The notes: a model not told the origin generated them from the letters alone. Shown: positions 26,429 to 36,499, counted from the first letter of the stretch. The stretch: DNA of 56,249 nucleotides from Clostridiaceae bacterium (GCA_012521705.1 JAAYLX010000035.1:1-56249), one strand, 5' to 3'. Translations and numbers: made by a program.

Positions 26429-27724
26429 TTATTTGTCTCCGGAAATATCAGGCTTTATTCCTGTCTCAATTACTCTGCTTATGGGATCGTATTTGTCTCT
26501 GTAGAGCTCTACCCTGTCATTGTCAATAATACGGCTGACGGAGGCGGTAAATCCGGGCACTCCTTCAGACACTACCTTTGTCTTGTTACCTGGAAGGTTA
26601 TTATTGACGCTTGTTATAACCGGAGGTGGAAGCTCATCGGTTTTTTGAACTATTAATATACCGCTCTTTAATTCTTTTGGGGATATCACAAAAAAGGTCG
26701 CTGCCTTGTCTTCTATCTTAGTGAGAAGCATGAGGCTTGCATTGGTTTCGTTCTTCATTACAAGGTCAGGGTTTTCCCCTTCTATTACAGCTTCCAGTCC
26801 AGCCTCTGTGAATGAAACAGGTTGTCTTGAAGGTATTCTTTTTACTGTTTTTATCCCTTCAATGGATAACAGAGACTGGTATACGCCCGAAGCAATCCTG
26901 TTAAGAGCATCTTTCTCAATATTATCCGAAAACTGTGAAAAGTCGAGGATACTTCCCAATGCTATATCCTCTCCGTTTTTGAACACGGCACCGTTGAGTT
27001 TTTCAATGTTCTTTGCAAGTTTGTCGGTAAGTTCAATATCAAACGGGATTTCTGCTTTGGAAACAATTATTGTAAAGTTTTCTTCTTTACTCTCACCACT
27101 TGTCACTTCAGCAAATATGGGCGAATTTTCCGGATCTATCTTTAAAGGGTCACCGGCAAAAGAGTTAAGATAGTTGAGGATTTCATTCTCAAGTAAAGAG
27201 TAATCAACTTTTTTGCCCGGAACCTGGGGAAAATACAAGAGTGCGCTGTCTTCCACACTGTATTTTTCGGGTATGGGTTCCTGCACAAATTGTGAGAATA
27301 TGGATTCACATTCTCTTTGTAGCTTGCCCGAATTAAATGTAATAACGGGATTAAAAGCAACTTCCTTTGCAGGTGATAAAAACAGCATGCTTATACCGTC
27401 ATTGGGTACCACTTTTTTAAGCTCCTCAATTGTCTTGTTTCTGTCTATTGAAACGTCAAAATCGCTGTATGGAATGCTGAATATTTGCCCTCCGACTTCA
27501 ATTGTCAGCTTGCTGTTTTTGAATTGCTCGGAAAAATGACCGTCAATAGCTTCTGCGGCCTCAATATAGGTCATGTCTTTCAGGGACAGACCGTCCGCAG
27601 TAATATTTGCAGATATTGACCCAATTTCAATTGCTGACAGATAAATCATACCCAATGCGGTACCGGAAAGGATCTGAGCTGTGATAACAAATATCCAAAT
27701 AAACTTCTTCATTACTTTTATCAT
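26429..27724 (-). CDS. membrane-anchored VanW/YoaR-like protein
   Basis: A 431-aa protein with one N-terminal membrane helix (residues about 6-28) and a large extracytoplasmic part. Residues about 35-220 resemble the paired peptidoglycan-binding (PG_binding_4) region that precedes VanW domains, for example the PGKKVDYSLLENEIL segment. The following part (about 225-350) looks like a VanW domain but lacks the usual GGGICQVSTT core, showing ASGVYQSLLS instead. The C-terminus is a short G5-like tail. Function is unknown; VanW-type proteins act at the cell wall. It converges on sleB and shares a terminator. Confidence 0.7.
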   Translation of the reverse strand: MIKVMKKFIWIFVITAQILSGTALGMIYLSAIEIGSISANITADGLSLKDMTYIEAAEAIDGHFSEQFKNSKLTIEVGGQIFSIPYSDFDVSIDRNKTIEELKKVVPNDGISMLFLSPAKEVAFNPVITFNSGKLQRECESIFSQFVQEPIPEKYSVEDSALLYFPQVPGKKVDYSLLENEILNYLNSFAGDPLKIDPENSPIFAEVTSGESKEENFTIIVSKAEIPFDIELTDKLAKNIEKLNGAVFKNGEDIALGSILDFSQFSDNIEKDALNRIASGVYQSLLSIEGIKTVKRIPSRQPVSFTEAGLEAVIEGENPDLVMKNETNASLMLLTKIEDKAATFFVISPKELKSGILIVQKTDELPPPVITSVNNNLPGNKTKVVSEGVPGFTASVSRIIDNDRVELYRDKYDPISRVIETGIKPDISGDK

Positions 27725-27743
27725 AATGTATCATCCCAACCAA

Positions 27744-27772
27744 CCAAAAAACGGACCAAAAATTTGGCCCGT
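27744..27772 (-). terminator. terminator of the PRC-barrel gene
   Basis: On the minus strand, a hairpin pairing ACGGGCCAAA-type arms with TTGGTCCGT (one mismatch) is followed by TTTTTTGG. Confidence 0.7.
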
Positions 27773-27778
27773 TGATGT

Positions 27779-28654
27779 CTATCCTTCATAGTTCATTACT
27801 AATTCTATGAGCTTTCCGTTTTCTTTTGCAGCTTCAATTATCTGGTCTGTTATTGATTCTCCTTCCTGAACTATAACCTGACCTGATAAACCATAGATGG
27901 TCTTTGTCACTTTCTTCCCTAATAAATATTGCCTCTGGCGTTGTTCAAACAACTCCGCTGCACTCAGTTCATGATCTTTCGTGTCCTGAACTTCACTTTG
28001 GAGGGTCTCAGGTAAAATATTATCATCGGGCTGCGCCAGTTCTGTATCATCAGGAATTATATTATCCAATATAGAAAGCTCTTCCGACTCTGAGGCCACT
28101 GTGTCAACTACAGCATTATTTTTTTTTTCAACTTCCTGATAATGCTCTATTGCACTTGGACTCTTAATAAGCTTTTCTATAAAATCGTCCTGAACTACCA
28201 GCAGGTCTTTACCAAATGTAATAATACTGCTTCTTGGTATTATCCCTGAACTGGTATCACTATTTGCAGGTATGAACTCTACACCGGTTATATTGTAAGT
28301 TTCTTCATCGTTAACATAAAAATCTCCGGTTTGACCCAAAAGGCTGCCTTTTCTTGTTAACACTCTCGTTCCACGAACGGTGATGTTCTTTTGCATCAGC
28401 TCAATTGCTGCGGGGATTTTCACAATGTCGCTGATATCGTCAGGCGTTTGAATAGTAAGGGCATATTCACCAATACCTAATACTCTGTCGGCAGGAATTA
28501 CGCCTCCTGAAAGAGACCTGATGCCACTATCGATGACGAAAAAATCAATCGTGCCTTTAGATGCATTAACAATGACGTTTTTGACCTTGCCAATCTCATT
28601 TCCGTCGAAAATGCTCACCACTGGCAAACCTATAATCTGCTGAGCTGTTTTCAT
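27779..28654 (-). CDS. PRC-barrel domain protein
   Basis: A 291-aa cytoplasmic protein with two PRC-barrel domains (about residues 1-75, IIGLPVVSIFDGNEIGKVKN, and 85-165, NITVRGTRVLTRKGSLLG), then an acidic linker (170-235) and a conserved-looking C-terminal helix (LLGKKVTKTIYGLSGQVIVQ). PRC barrels are small beta-barrels found in RNA-processing and membrane-associated proteins; clostridial tandem forms lack an assigned function. Monocistronic, between the VanW-like gene and an acidic membrane protein. Confidence 0.85.
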   Translation of the reverse strand: MKTAQQIIGLPVVSIFDGNEIGKVKNVIVNASKGTIDFFVIDSGIRSLSGGVIPADRVLGIGEYALTIQTPDDISDIVKIPAAIELMQKNITVRGTRVLTRKGSLLGQTGDFYVNDEETYNITGVEFIPANSDTSSGIIPRSSIITFGKDLLVVQDDFIEKLIKSPSAIEHYQEVEKKNNAVVDTVASESEELSILDNIIPDDTELAQPDDNILPETLQSEVQDTKDHELSAAELFEQRQRQYLLGKKVTKTIYGLSGQVIVQEGESITDQIIEAAKENGKLIELVMNYEG

Positions 28655-28766
28655 TCTCAGCTACCCCCTTACGGTTACATAAATAGTCAAAGCATAACAA
28701 AAAAGTTATTAAACAATATAATAATATCAGTAAAACCTAAAGTTATCAATGAATATTACAGATATT

Positions 28767-30062
28767 TTAAAGATTTTGCAATATTTCTTCTTTTATAGCA
28801 GGATTCAACATTATTTTTCCTGATTCCAGGAACTCTCTTGCCTTGCTGCTTTGATTACTCAGCTTATACAAAGAACAGAGCTCCACGGCGAGCAATTCAA
28901 GAAGACTGCCATCCTCAATCCTGGATATTGCCTTTTCGCACATCAGTATTGCTCCTGCATAATTATTCTCATATTTATATTCTGCCACTTTCTCAATAAG
29001 TTCCTCAATGCAGGCAGATTCATAAAGCTCTGAGCCTTCTGACTCAACAGGAGCAGCCGTTTCATCAATATCAACTGCGTGTTCAAATTCAATTTCAAGC
29101 TCAGAGTCGGAAACTTCTTCAGGATAGGTAATTTGTTCAGAATCAGAGATGTGTCCGGATTCAGAAGTTGTCCCAACCTCAGGTGCAGGTTCAGATTCAA
29201 CAGTCAAACCGGATTCGGTAAGATAGCTTTCAAGATCGATAACTTCAGTGGTAGCTGCCTGTAATGTATCACCAGTCGGGCCTGCTTCGACGGAAACAAA
29301 TATCGGGCTTGTCCGGTCGCCGGAGCCTTCCTCAGGCTCGGTTTCAAATTCGAAAGTACTCTCATCTTCCTGACCGGAAATTTCTGCGGGTACATCAGGG
29401 ATTTCCTCTGAAGCTGCCGCCTCCACAAAGGCAGAACTGTCAATTAATGTTTCACTGTATGTATCTGAAAGCACAGGTATTTCAAGATCACTGCTCTCTG
29501 TATCAACATCTTCATGGGTTTGTTCTTCTGTCTGACTAAGCAATTTTTCCTGCGAAATTGCTTCAGTTTCAAAATCTTTCTGGGCGAGAATTTCAACATT
29601 TTCGGGAATTTCAGAGTCTTCCCTGAATATTTCTTCTATGCTTCTGGTATCTTCTTGTTCTGCCGGTATTTCAGCCTGCTCTTCAATTGGAGTATCCGGA
29701 AGGATTTCTTCACTACCCTGAGCTTCGGCCTGGTTCTGTTTCTCTGATACAAACTTCATCAGGATTTTTTTCTGAATCAGCATAAAAACGCAGGAGGCAA
29801 GAGCAATCAATATTACTAAAGATAATGCCACCGAACCTGCAATAGAAAAGTACAGACTGTTTACCATTGTTTTAGCAAGAATGGGAGTAAGAATTGCGCA
29901 AACAACGGCAAGCGCTGTACATACAAACAAATTCAACTTATTACTTATGTCTGCCTGCCCTCTCTTTTTCATTCTGACGAAAACTATGGCAGATATAAGG
30001 ACAATGGTTGCAGATACTATTGCAAAGTAAATTTCATACATCAGGTTCGTCCACTCCGTCAT
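28767..30062 (-). CDS. membrane protein with long acidic region and TPR-like C-terminus
   Basis: A 431-aa protein I cannot assign. Three hydrophobic helices occupy about residues 8-28, 43-64 and 72-97. Residues about 110-345 are Glu/Ser/Thr/Pro-rich and strongly acidic, probably disordered. The last 80 residues (IEELIEKVAEYKYENNYAGA followed by ILMCEKAISRIEDGSL) look like TPR-type helical repeats. The topology suggests a membrane-tethered scaffold. It lies 71 nt upstream of cwlD on the same strand as its neighbours. Composition bias makes homology inference unreliable. Confidence 0.75.
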   Translation of the reverse strand: MTEWTNLMYEIYFAIVSATIVLISAIVFVRMKKRGQADISNKLNLFVCTALAVVCAILTPILAKTMVNSLYFSIAGSVALSLVILIALASCVFMLIQKKILMKFVSEKQNQAEAQGSEEILPDTPIEEQAEIPAEQEDTRSIEEIFREDSEIPENVEILAQKDFETEAISQEKLLSQTEEQTHEDVDTESSDLEIPVLSDTYSETLIDSSAFVEAAASEEIPDVPAEISGQEDESTFEFETEPEEGSGDRTSPIFVSVEAGPTGDTLQAATTEVIDLESYLTESGLTVESEPAPEVGTTSESGHISDSEQITYPEEVSDSELEIEFEHAVDIDETAAPVESEGSELYESACIEELIEKVAEYKYENNYAGAILMCEKAISRIEDGSLLELLAVELCSLYKLSNQSSKAREFLESGKIMLNPAIKEEILQNL

Positions 30063-30133
30063 TTGTATATAACTCTGATACCTATATCGGAATTATACCC
30101 TTTATTCCTAGCAAAAATCAAATTATTGAATTG

Positions 30134-30847
30134 TTACTTTCCAAAATACTCGTCAATTCCTGTTTTAATTGCCTTTGCAAGCGCCTCCTGATATTCGAGG
30201 GTTTTTAGTTTTGCCTCCTCCTGTTCATTGGACAGAAAACCACATTCAATAAGAGCAGTTGGCACTTTAAGATCCCTGAAAATAATGATCCTGTCTTTTT
30301 TCAGCAGAGCAACCCTTTTATTCTCGGGATCGGCATTTTTAACTATAGAGTTCTGTATGGTTTTGGCAAGCCTTTCACTGTCAACCGAAGACGGAGGATA
30401 AAAAGTCTGAGCCCCTTTATATCTGGTATCCTTAAATCCGTTCATGTGTATGCTGACAGCTATATCGGCGCCGCTTTCGTCAATAATTTTCTTTCTCCTT
30501 GTAAGGTCCTGTTTTCTTTTTTCATAGATTTCAGTGGTGCCTTCCTTGTACTGCAGGCAGTCTTCGGTTCTTGTCATTATGACCGTATAGCCATCCTGTT
30601 CCAGATAGCTTTTGAGTAACTGGGCAATTCTTAAATTCAAATCTTTCTCAGTAATTCCCGAATAGTCACTTACAACTCCCGGGTCTTCCCCTCCATGTCC
30701 TGCATCTATTACAACAACTGCTCTGCTGTCGCTTTTTGAAGCCTCTTTTATAGGATTGGCTCCACTGTCAATACTGAATATCGCAATTGACAAAAACAGA
30801 ATCAAAAGAATGAGAACCGCGTTTTTACGTTTCACTAACACAATCAT
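30134..30847 (-). CDS. cwlD: N-acetylmuramoyl-L-alanine amidase CwlD
   Basis: Sporulation amidase that removes peptide side chains so that muramic delta-lactam can form in spore cortex. It is about 237 aa. A membrane/signal helix lies at residues 9-26, and the Amidase_3 domain starts with VVVIDAGHGGEDPG (zinc His51), followed by the second zinc Glu region near residue 66, HMNG, and the C-terminal ALIECGFLSN with the catalytic Glu. ATG 30847 is preferred over one 12 nt earlier because GGGGTT precedes it; the choice is uncertain. Whether a sporulation promoter lies upstream cannot be decided by eye. Confidence 0.93.
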   Translation of the reverse strand: MIVLVKRKNAVLILLILFLSIAIFSIDSGANPIKEASKSDSRAVVVIDAGHGGEDPGVVSDYSGITEKDLNLRIAQLLKSYLEQDGYTVIMTRTEDCLQYKEGTTEIYEKRKQDLTRRKKIIDESGADIAVSIHMNGFKDTRYKGAQTFYPPSSVDSERLAKTIQNSIVKNADPENKRVALLKKDRIIIFRDLKVPTALIECGFLSNEQEEAKLKTLEYQEALAKAIKTGIDEYFGK

Positions 30848-30932
30848 TTCTAACCCCATCCCTGAGACATATTTACTCTAAATATATTCAGGGGAGGGTT
30901 GGACATATAACAAAAAACGCGGACCCTTATTA

Positions 30933-32189
30933 TCAATAGTAGATATCAACACTCTCAGAGGCAAGCTTCTTCTCCTCGTCCTCCGCGTGGGCGTTTGCCG
31001 ATCTAACTATTTCGGATATGGTTTTTATAATTGCGCCCGTACCCAATATCCAGATGGCGGCGTTAACAATGAACGAGATAATACCTGTAAGCCATGAAAT
31101 AGCGGAGATACCTCCTGCCAGCTCAAGGATAAACCTTACTGCAGCAATAAGCCCCAGACCCAAAGCAAGCCTTGCAGGCACATTGCTGTTTTTCTTCAAA
31201 AGGGAATCCCCCAGCCACATTGATACCGGAATTTCAGCAAAGGCTGACGTCACAATGGCAACAGCGGCGAACACAAAGCCCGCGAACATGAATACCGAAA
31301 CTTTCAGTACAAAAACAGTAATAAGGAGCAGAATTATCAGAAAGATTGCGCCGCCCACGAGGCTCCCGAATGTCGCAACGCCAATTCCTGCTGCTGAAGC
31401 AGGTTTTATTCCGATAAAGGTTCCCGCATTTTTGAAAAACCGCGGAAACATCTTATAAATAAGAAGCGCAAACAAGTAATAAACAACCAGGGTCAGAAGG
31501 CGCCTTACATAAGGCATAATGCCCTTAGCAGCACTTTGTTTCTCCGGAGCAGCCTTTACGGCAATATACTCATATTCACCCACCTGCACTCCCGACGGGA
31601 CATGGTACTCGGTTGTACCTTCGTATGTAAGTTTACCTTTGATAACTGTGCCCGGCAGAATATTAAGACTGGACACTTCCTTCATGCTATGGATAAAAAC
31701 ATCGCCGCCAAAAGTACCGCTTAAAGTTACGTTGGACCCAAAAATATGGGTATTCCCTTCAATATTTCCCGAAGAGCTTATTCTTTCCCCGAAAATATAG
31801 GCATTTTTCTTTATGGAAGTCTCATCGGTGATAACGACACTTGCGCCGAAAACCATAGCATTACGCCCTATCTGAGAAGATATGCTTACCGAATTACCGA
31901 AAACTCTTACACTACCTCCCGCACTTCCGTTAACCACCATCTGATTGGCAAAAGCGATGATGTCCCCTTCAACATCACCATCGTTAAGAAGGCTCTGGGC
32001 AAACCCGATCAGGTCACCTTTAACGGTTCCCTTGTTCTCCACCACATTGTCTGCGGCAAAAAAATCACTTGGAATAATGCTTCCGGCAGCCACCGATGGG
32101 TTTTCATCTGCAAATGCAAGAATTGCTCCGCTTGTCAGAACAAGCACCAGAATTGCACATACAATGACCTTAACATACTTTCTCATCAT
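30933..32189 (-). CDS. secreted bactofilin-like repeat protein with membrane domain
   Basis: A 418-aa protein. A signal peptide (residues 1-27, ending AFA) is followed by a polymer-forming beta-helix region (about 45-200) built from short repeats such as KGDLIGFAQSLLNDGDVEGD and GNTHIFGSNVTLSGTFGGDV. Four to five membrane helices follow (about 228-385), then a charged tail. Bactofilin-type repeats outside the membrane fused to helices are a known but uncharacterised clostridial/bacillar arrangement. Start: AGGAGGTATATGATG allows either of two adjacent ATGs; the second has better spacing. Confidence 0.82.
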   Translation of the reverse strand: MMRKYVKVIVCAILVLVLTSGAILAFADENPSVAAGSIIPSDFFAADNVVENKGTVKGDLIGFAQSLLNDGDVEGDIIAFANQMVVNGSAGGSVRVFGNSVSISSQIGRNAMVFGASVVITDETSIKKNAYIFGERISSSGNIEGNTHIFGSNVTLSGTFGGDVFIHSMKEVSSLNILPGTVIKGKLTYEGTTEYHVPSGVQVGEYEYIAVKAAPEKQSAAKGIMPYVRRLLTLVVYYLFALLIYKMFPRFFKNAGTFIGIKPASAAGIGVATFGSLVGGAIFLIILLLITVFVLKVSVFMFAGFVFAAVAIVTSAFAEIPVSMWLGDSLLKKNSNVPARLALGLGLIAAVRFILELAGGISAISWLTGIISFIVNAAIWILGTGAIIKTISEIVRSANAHAEDEEKKLASESVDIYY

Positions 32190-32297
32190 ATACCTCCTAA
32201 GCTGGATGGCCGATAATTCAAAATATCATTCCATAACAATATATTAATACCATGGTTTTCCAATATCAAGCATTCAGAAAACTTTCCCCGGTCTTTG

Positions 32298-34472
32298 TTA
32301 AAACATTTTAAGCTGTGTATCCTCTTTGTCCTCGTCTTTAAGATAGCATCCTATAGCGGGAATATTCGCCCTGTAGTACTCCGGATCCTTGAGGTTTGTT
32401 TCTGAAAGGGGAAGGACTTTTCTTAGGAAACTACCTTTCTTGGACTTAAGCACTCCTACGCCCTGGGAGTTTCGGGTGGATTTTGGGTTGATTTGTGATG
32501 TGTTGAACACAAGCACTTTGTCAATATTGCTGAAGGCCACAAAATCGGTATCCTCGGAAAGATAAAAGATGTCGACAAGGGGAGCCTCATCAAAGTACGC
32601 ATTGGCAAGTTTCTTCCTGTTTGTCTTGGTGGCATAGCTTGAAACGAATATTTTGGCCATCTTTCCATTCTCGAAAGCGAAAAGGAAATACCCCCTGTAA
32701 TCATCGGTTGCATGTATCTTTATTATCTTCTCGTCCTCTTCCAGATCCAGGATGTTGTTGAGGTAATCACCCAGAACACTTACTTTGCTGTCTGCAAGTT
32801 CATGGATTTTCATTTTGTAGACAACGGCCTTATTGGAGAACAGAAGAAGATCGGCCTTGTTGTGGGTCTCTGTTTCCTGGATAATAAAGTCGTCCTCTTT
32901 AAGCTTATGCTCGCCGGCAGCCCGCAGAGAAGTCAGGGGTATTTTCTTCAAATATCCCTGATCGGTCAAAAACATGCGCACATTGTAGTCTTCAATGAAG
33001 TTTTCCTCAGTTACTACTTCTATTTCCTCCTCCGCAATAATCTCTGTGCGTCTTGGTTTTCCATATTTCTTTGCAATTTCCTTAAGCTGATTGCAGATAA
33101 TATCCAGCACTCTGCTGTCCCGTGCCACAATATCCTTTAAATCGTCGATCTCATTTTTGAGGGCATCAATATCGGCTGTCTGCTTAAGGATATACTCCTT
33201 ATTGAGATTTCTCAGCTTTATCTCGGCAATAAACTCGGCCTGAACCTCGTCTATTGAAAATCCTTTCATAAGGTTGGGCACAACCTGGGCTTCCTGTTCG
33301 GTATTGCGGATAATGCGAATTGCTTTGTCTATGTCCAGCAATATCTGGGCAAGGCCTTTAAGCAAATGGAGACGTTCTGATTTTCTCTTTATTTCAAACT
33401 CGCATTTTCTTCTGATGGAATCCATCCTGAACTGAATCCAATAGTCCAGAATCTCTTCTATGCCCAGCACCATGGGCTTCTGGTTAATAAGTACATTGAA
33501 GTTGCACCCGAAACTGTCCTCCAGTGGAGTCAGTTTAAAGAGTTTATTCATTATTTCATCGGGATCAGAATTACGTCTTATATCAATAGTGATTTTAAGT
33601 CCGTCAAGGTCGGTTTCGTCCCTGACGTCGGTTATGTCCTTTATTTTATTTCCCTTAATTATACCGGCAATGGCCTCGATTATTGCTTCTGTGGAAGTTG
33701 TGTAAGGAATTTCGAATATTTCAATGCAACTGTTCTTCTTGTCGAATTTATATTTTGCCCTGATTTTAAAGGAGCCCCGGCCGGTTTCATATATTTTTCT
33801 TATGGCATGCTCATTGAAAATAAGCTGGCCGCCTGTTGAGAAATCCGGAGCTTTCAGATACCTTAAAAGGTCGATATTGTCCTGCTTGATATAGGCAATT
33901 GTGGCTTCGCAGACTTCCTTTAAATTAAAGCTGCAGATATTGCTCGCCATTCCGACGGCTATACCCTGGTTTGGGTTGACAAGGATGTTTGGAAATGCCG
34001 AAGGCAAGAGCACAGGTTCTTTCATGGTACCGTCATAATTATCCATGAAATCCACCGTGTTCTTGTCAATATCCCGGAACATTTCTTCGCATATCTCTGT
34101 AAGTTTTACCTCGGTGTATCGGGGAGCCGCAAAACGCATATCCCTCGAATATACCTTGCCGAAATTACCCTTTGATTCCACAAGCGGGTGCAAAAGCGCA
34201 TCATGGCCGGTTGTAAGCCTTACCAGTGTTTCGTAAATGGCCATATCTCCATGGGGATTGAGCTTCATGGTCTGACCGACCACATTGGCTGATTTGGTTT
34301 TCTGGCCTTTCAACAACCCCATCTTGTACATGGTATATAAAAGCTTCCTGTGGGAAGGTTTCAGCCCGTCTATCTCCGGAATGGCACGTGAGACTATAAC
34401 GCTCATGGCATAAGGCATGTAGTTTATTTTTAAAGTATCAACAATAGGCTTTTCAATAAATTTGCCCTGCAT
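32298..34472 (-). CDS. type IIA DNA topoisomerase, subunit A (ParC/GyrA-like, divergent)
   Basis: A 724-aa strand-breaking subunit that acts with the ATPase subunit encoded upstream. The N-terminus (VDTLKINYMPYAMSVIVSRA followed by IPEIDGLKPS) and the region NPHGDMAIYETLVRL match the GyrA/ParC winged-helix core. The catalytic tyrosine is Tyr119 in AAPRYTEV. The C-terminal domain is short and lacks an obvious GyrA box (QRRGGKG-like), favouring a topoisomerase IV-type decatenase over gyrase. It starts 47 nt after the ParE-like gene. Sequence divergence from classic ParC is high, so no symbol is assigned. Confidence 0.9.
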   Translation of the reverse strand: MQGKFIEKPIVDTLKINYMPYAMSVIVSRAIPEIDGLKPSHRKLLYTMYKMGLLKGQKTKSANVVGQTMKLNPHGDMAIYETLVRLTTGHDALLHPLVESKGNFGKVYSRDMRFAAPRYTEVKLTEICEEMFRDIDKNTVDFMDNYDGTMKEPVLLPSAFPNILVNPNQGIAVGMASNICSFNLKEVCEATIAYIKQDNIDLLRYLKAPDFSTGGQLIFNEHAIRKIYETGRGSFKIRAKYKFDKKNSCIEIFEIPYTTSTEAIIEAIAGIIKGNKIKDITDVRDETDLDGLKITIDIRRNSDPDEIMNKLFKLTPLEDSFGCNFNVLINQKPMVLGIEEILDYWIQFRMDSIRRKCEFEIKRKSERLHLLKGLAQILLDIDKAIRIIRNTEQEAQVVPNLMKGFSIDEVQAEFIAEIKLRNLNKEYILKQTADIDALKNEIDDLKDIVARDSRVLDIICNQLKEIAKKYGKPRRTEIIAEEEIEVVTEENFIEDYNVRMFLTDQGYLKKIPLTSLRAAGEHKLKEDDFIIQETETHNKADLLLFSNKAVVYKMKIHELADSKVSVLGDYLNNILDLEEDEKIIKIHATDDYRGYFLFAFENGKMAKIFVSSYATKTNRKKLANAYFDEAPLVDIFYLSEDTDFVAFSNIDKVLVFNTSQINPKSTRNSQGVGVLKSKKGSFLRKVLPLSETNLKDPEYYRANIPAIGCYLKDEDKEDTQLKMF

Positions 34473-34519
34473 GGTATACCCCTTTCAAAGCTGGTAATTC
34501 AAAAAGACTTTCAGGATGG

Positions 34520-36499
34520 TTAAGATACGTCAATCAATTCCATATACTCATGTCCGTGTTCGGAGATATAATCTTTACGTCCCTGAAGGTTATCGCCCAA
34601 AAGAAGGTCGAAAAACTGATGGGTCAGTTCCGCATCATCGGGCATTACCTTTATAAGCCGCCTGGTTTCCGGGTTCATGGTAGTTTCCCACATCATTTCA
34701 GGGTCGTTCTCTCCAAGTCCTTTGGATCTTTGGACAATTACCTTCTGATCCTTGAATTTTTTCAGTATCTCTGCCTTCTCCTGCTCATTATAGGCAAAAT
34801 AGCTTTTCCCTTTTACGGTGATTTCAAATAGCGGGGATTCGGCTATATATACCTTGCCCTTTTCAATCAGGGTAGGCGCAAGACGGTATATCATGGCAAG
34901 AATAAGTGTTCTTATCTGATAGCCGTCCACATCGGCATCTGTACAGATAATTATTTTGCTCCACTTAAGATTGTCAATGTCAAAGGAGTTGAGACCCTTG
35001 GCATGTTTGCTGTTGATCTCCACACCGCATCCCAGAACCTTGATAAGGTCGGTGATTATTTCACTTTTGAATACCTGGTGCAAATCGGCTTTAAGGCAAT
35101 TGAGAATCTTTCCGCGGACGGGCATTACAGCCTGGAAACTGCTGTCGCGGGCCATTTTTACAGAACCTAACGCGGAGTCTCCTTCCACTATATACAGTTC
35201 TCTTATGCTTACATCCTTGCTCCTGCAATCCACAAATTTCTTGACCCTGGCAGAAATATCCATATTGCTGCTCAGCTTTTTCCTGACATCAATCCTTGCC
35301 TTCTCAGCAGATTCACGGCTTCTCTTGTTGATTAGAACCTGAGCGGCTATTCTGTCAGCCTCTTCCTTGTTCTCTATAAAGTAGACCTCAAGCTGCTCTT
35401 TTAAAAAGTTTGTAATCGCTTCCTGAATAAAACTGTTGCTAATAGCTTTTTTGGTCTGGTTTGCATAGCTGGTCATTGTAGAGAAGGTGTTGGTAATAAG
35501 GATAAGGCTGTCCTCAATATCACTGAAGGTAATCTTGGTCTCATTCTTGTTGTATTTGTTGTTGTTTTTCAGGTATTTATCAAGCTCGGCGACAAAAGCG
35601 GCTTTCACTGCCTTGTCCGGGGCCCCTCCGTGCTCCAGCCAGCTTGAGTTATGATAATACTGAATGGTATTTACTTCGTTGTTAAAGCAAAAGGCAATCT
35701 GCATTTTGACCTTGTATTCAGGTTTGTCCTCCCTGTCCCGGCCCTTTGCGGATCCCTCGAAAAAGACAGGTTTGGTCAGCCCCTTATCTCCGCTCAATTC
35801 TGCCACATAGTCCACAATACCATTTTCATATCTGAAAGTTTCTGTCGTTCCCTGGATTTCATCAATAAATTCAAAAGTCAGCCCTGCATTTACTACAGCC
35901 TGTTTTTTAAGAACATCCCTGAAGAATTCAGCGGGGATTTTTATATCGGTAAATACCTCCAGGTCAGGTTTCCAGGTCTGAATGGTACCTGTATGCTCAT
36001 AATCCCATTTGGTCTTTTTAAGACCTCCGATGTTCTCACCTTTTTCAAAATGCAGCTCATATTTATACCCGTCACGAAATACAGTCACATCCATCCATTC
36101 GGAACTGTACTGGGTTGCGCAGGCTCCCAGGCCATTAAGGCCAAGGGCGAACTCATAGTTTTCGCCGGTATTGTTGGCATATTTTCCTCCGGCATAAAGC
36201 TCACAGTATACAAGCTCCCAGTTATACCTCTCTTCTTTCTGGTTGTATTCAACCGGAATACCCCTGCCCTGATCTTCCACAGTTATGGAATAGTCCTTAT
36301 GCCTTATAACACGGATAAAGTTTCCGAAACCTTCCCTGGCCTCGTCTATGGAATTGGAGAGAATCTCAAAAAAGGAATGCTGGCAACCTTCCAGCCCGTC
36401 CGATCCGAAGATGACCGCAGGTCTTAAGCGGACCCTGTCCGCGCCTTTTAAAGAGGTGATGCTCTCGTTGTCGTACCTTGTCTTTCGTTTAGCTGACAT
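34520..36499 (-). CDS. type IIA DNA topoisomerase, subunit B (ParE/GyrB-like, divergent)
   Basis: A 659-aa ATPase subunit. The GHKL fold shows EILSNSIDEAREG (Mg-binding Asn), EDQGRGIPVEY and GLNGLGACATQY. The TOPRIM domain carries EGDSALGS, where most GyrB/ParE have EGDSAGGS, and DADVDGYQIRTL, where most have DADVDGAHIRTL. PVRGKILN and RSKGLGE are also present. It forms an operon with the subunit A gene; ATG 36499 follows CAGGAGTG. The pair probably is the second type IIA enzyme of the cell beside gyrase, of a clostridial type. Confidence 0.9.
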   Translation of the reverse strand: MSAKRKTRYDNESITSLKGADRVRLRPAVIFGSDGLEGCQHSFFEILSNSIDEAREGFGNFIRVIRHKDYSITVEDQGRGIPVEYNQKEERYNWELVYCELYAGGKYANNTGENYEFALGLNGLGACATQYSSEWMDVTVFRDGYKYELHFEKGENIGGLKKTKWDYEHTGTIQTWKPDLEVFTDIKIPAEFFRDVLKKQAVVNAGLTFEFIDEIQGTTETFRYENGIVDYVAELSGDKGLTKPVFFEGSAKGRDREDKPEYKVKMQIAFCFNNEVNTIQYYHNSSWLEHGGAPDKAVKAAFVAELDKYLKNNNKYNKNETKITFSDIEDSLILITNTFSTMTSYANQTKKAISNSFIQEAITNFLKEQLEVYFIENKEEADRIAAQVLINKRSRESAEKARIDVRKKLSSNMDISARVKKFVDCRSKDVSIRELYIVEGDSALGSVKMARDSSFQAVMPVRGKILNCLKADLHQVFKSEIITDLIKVLGCGVEINSKHAKGLNSFDIDNLKWSKIIICTDADVDGYQIRTLILAMIYRLAPTLIEKGKVYIAESPLFEITVKGKSYFAYNEQEKAEILKKFKDQKVIVQRSKGLGENDPEMMWETTMNPETRRLIKVMPDDAELTHQFFDLLLGDNLQGRKDYISEHGHEYMELIDVS

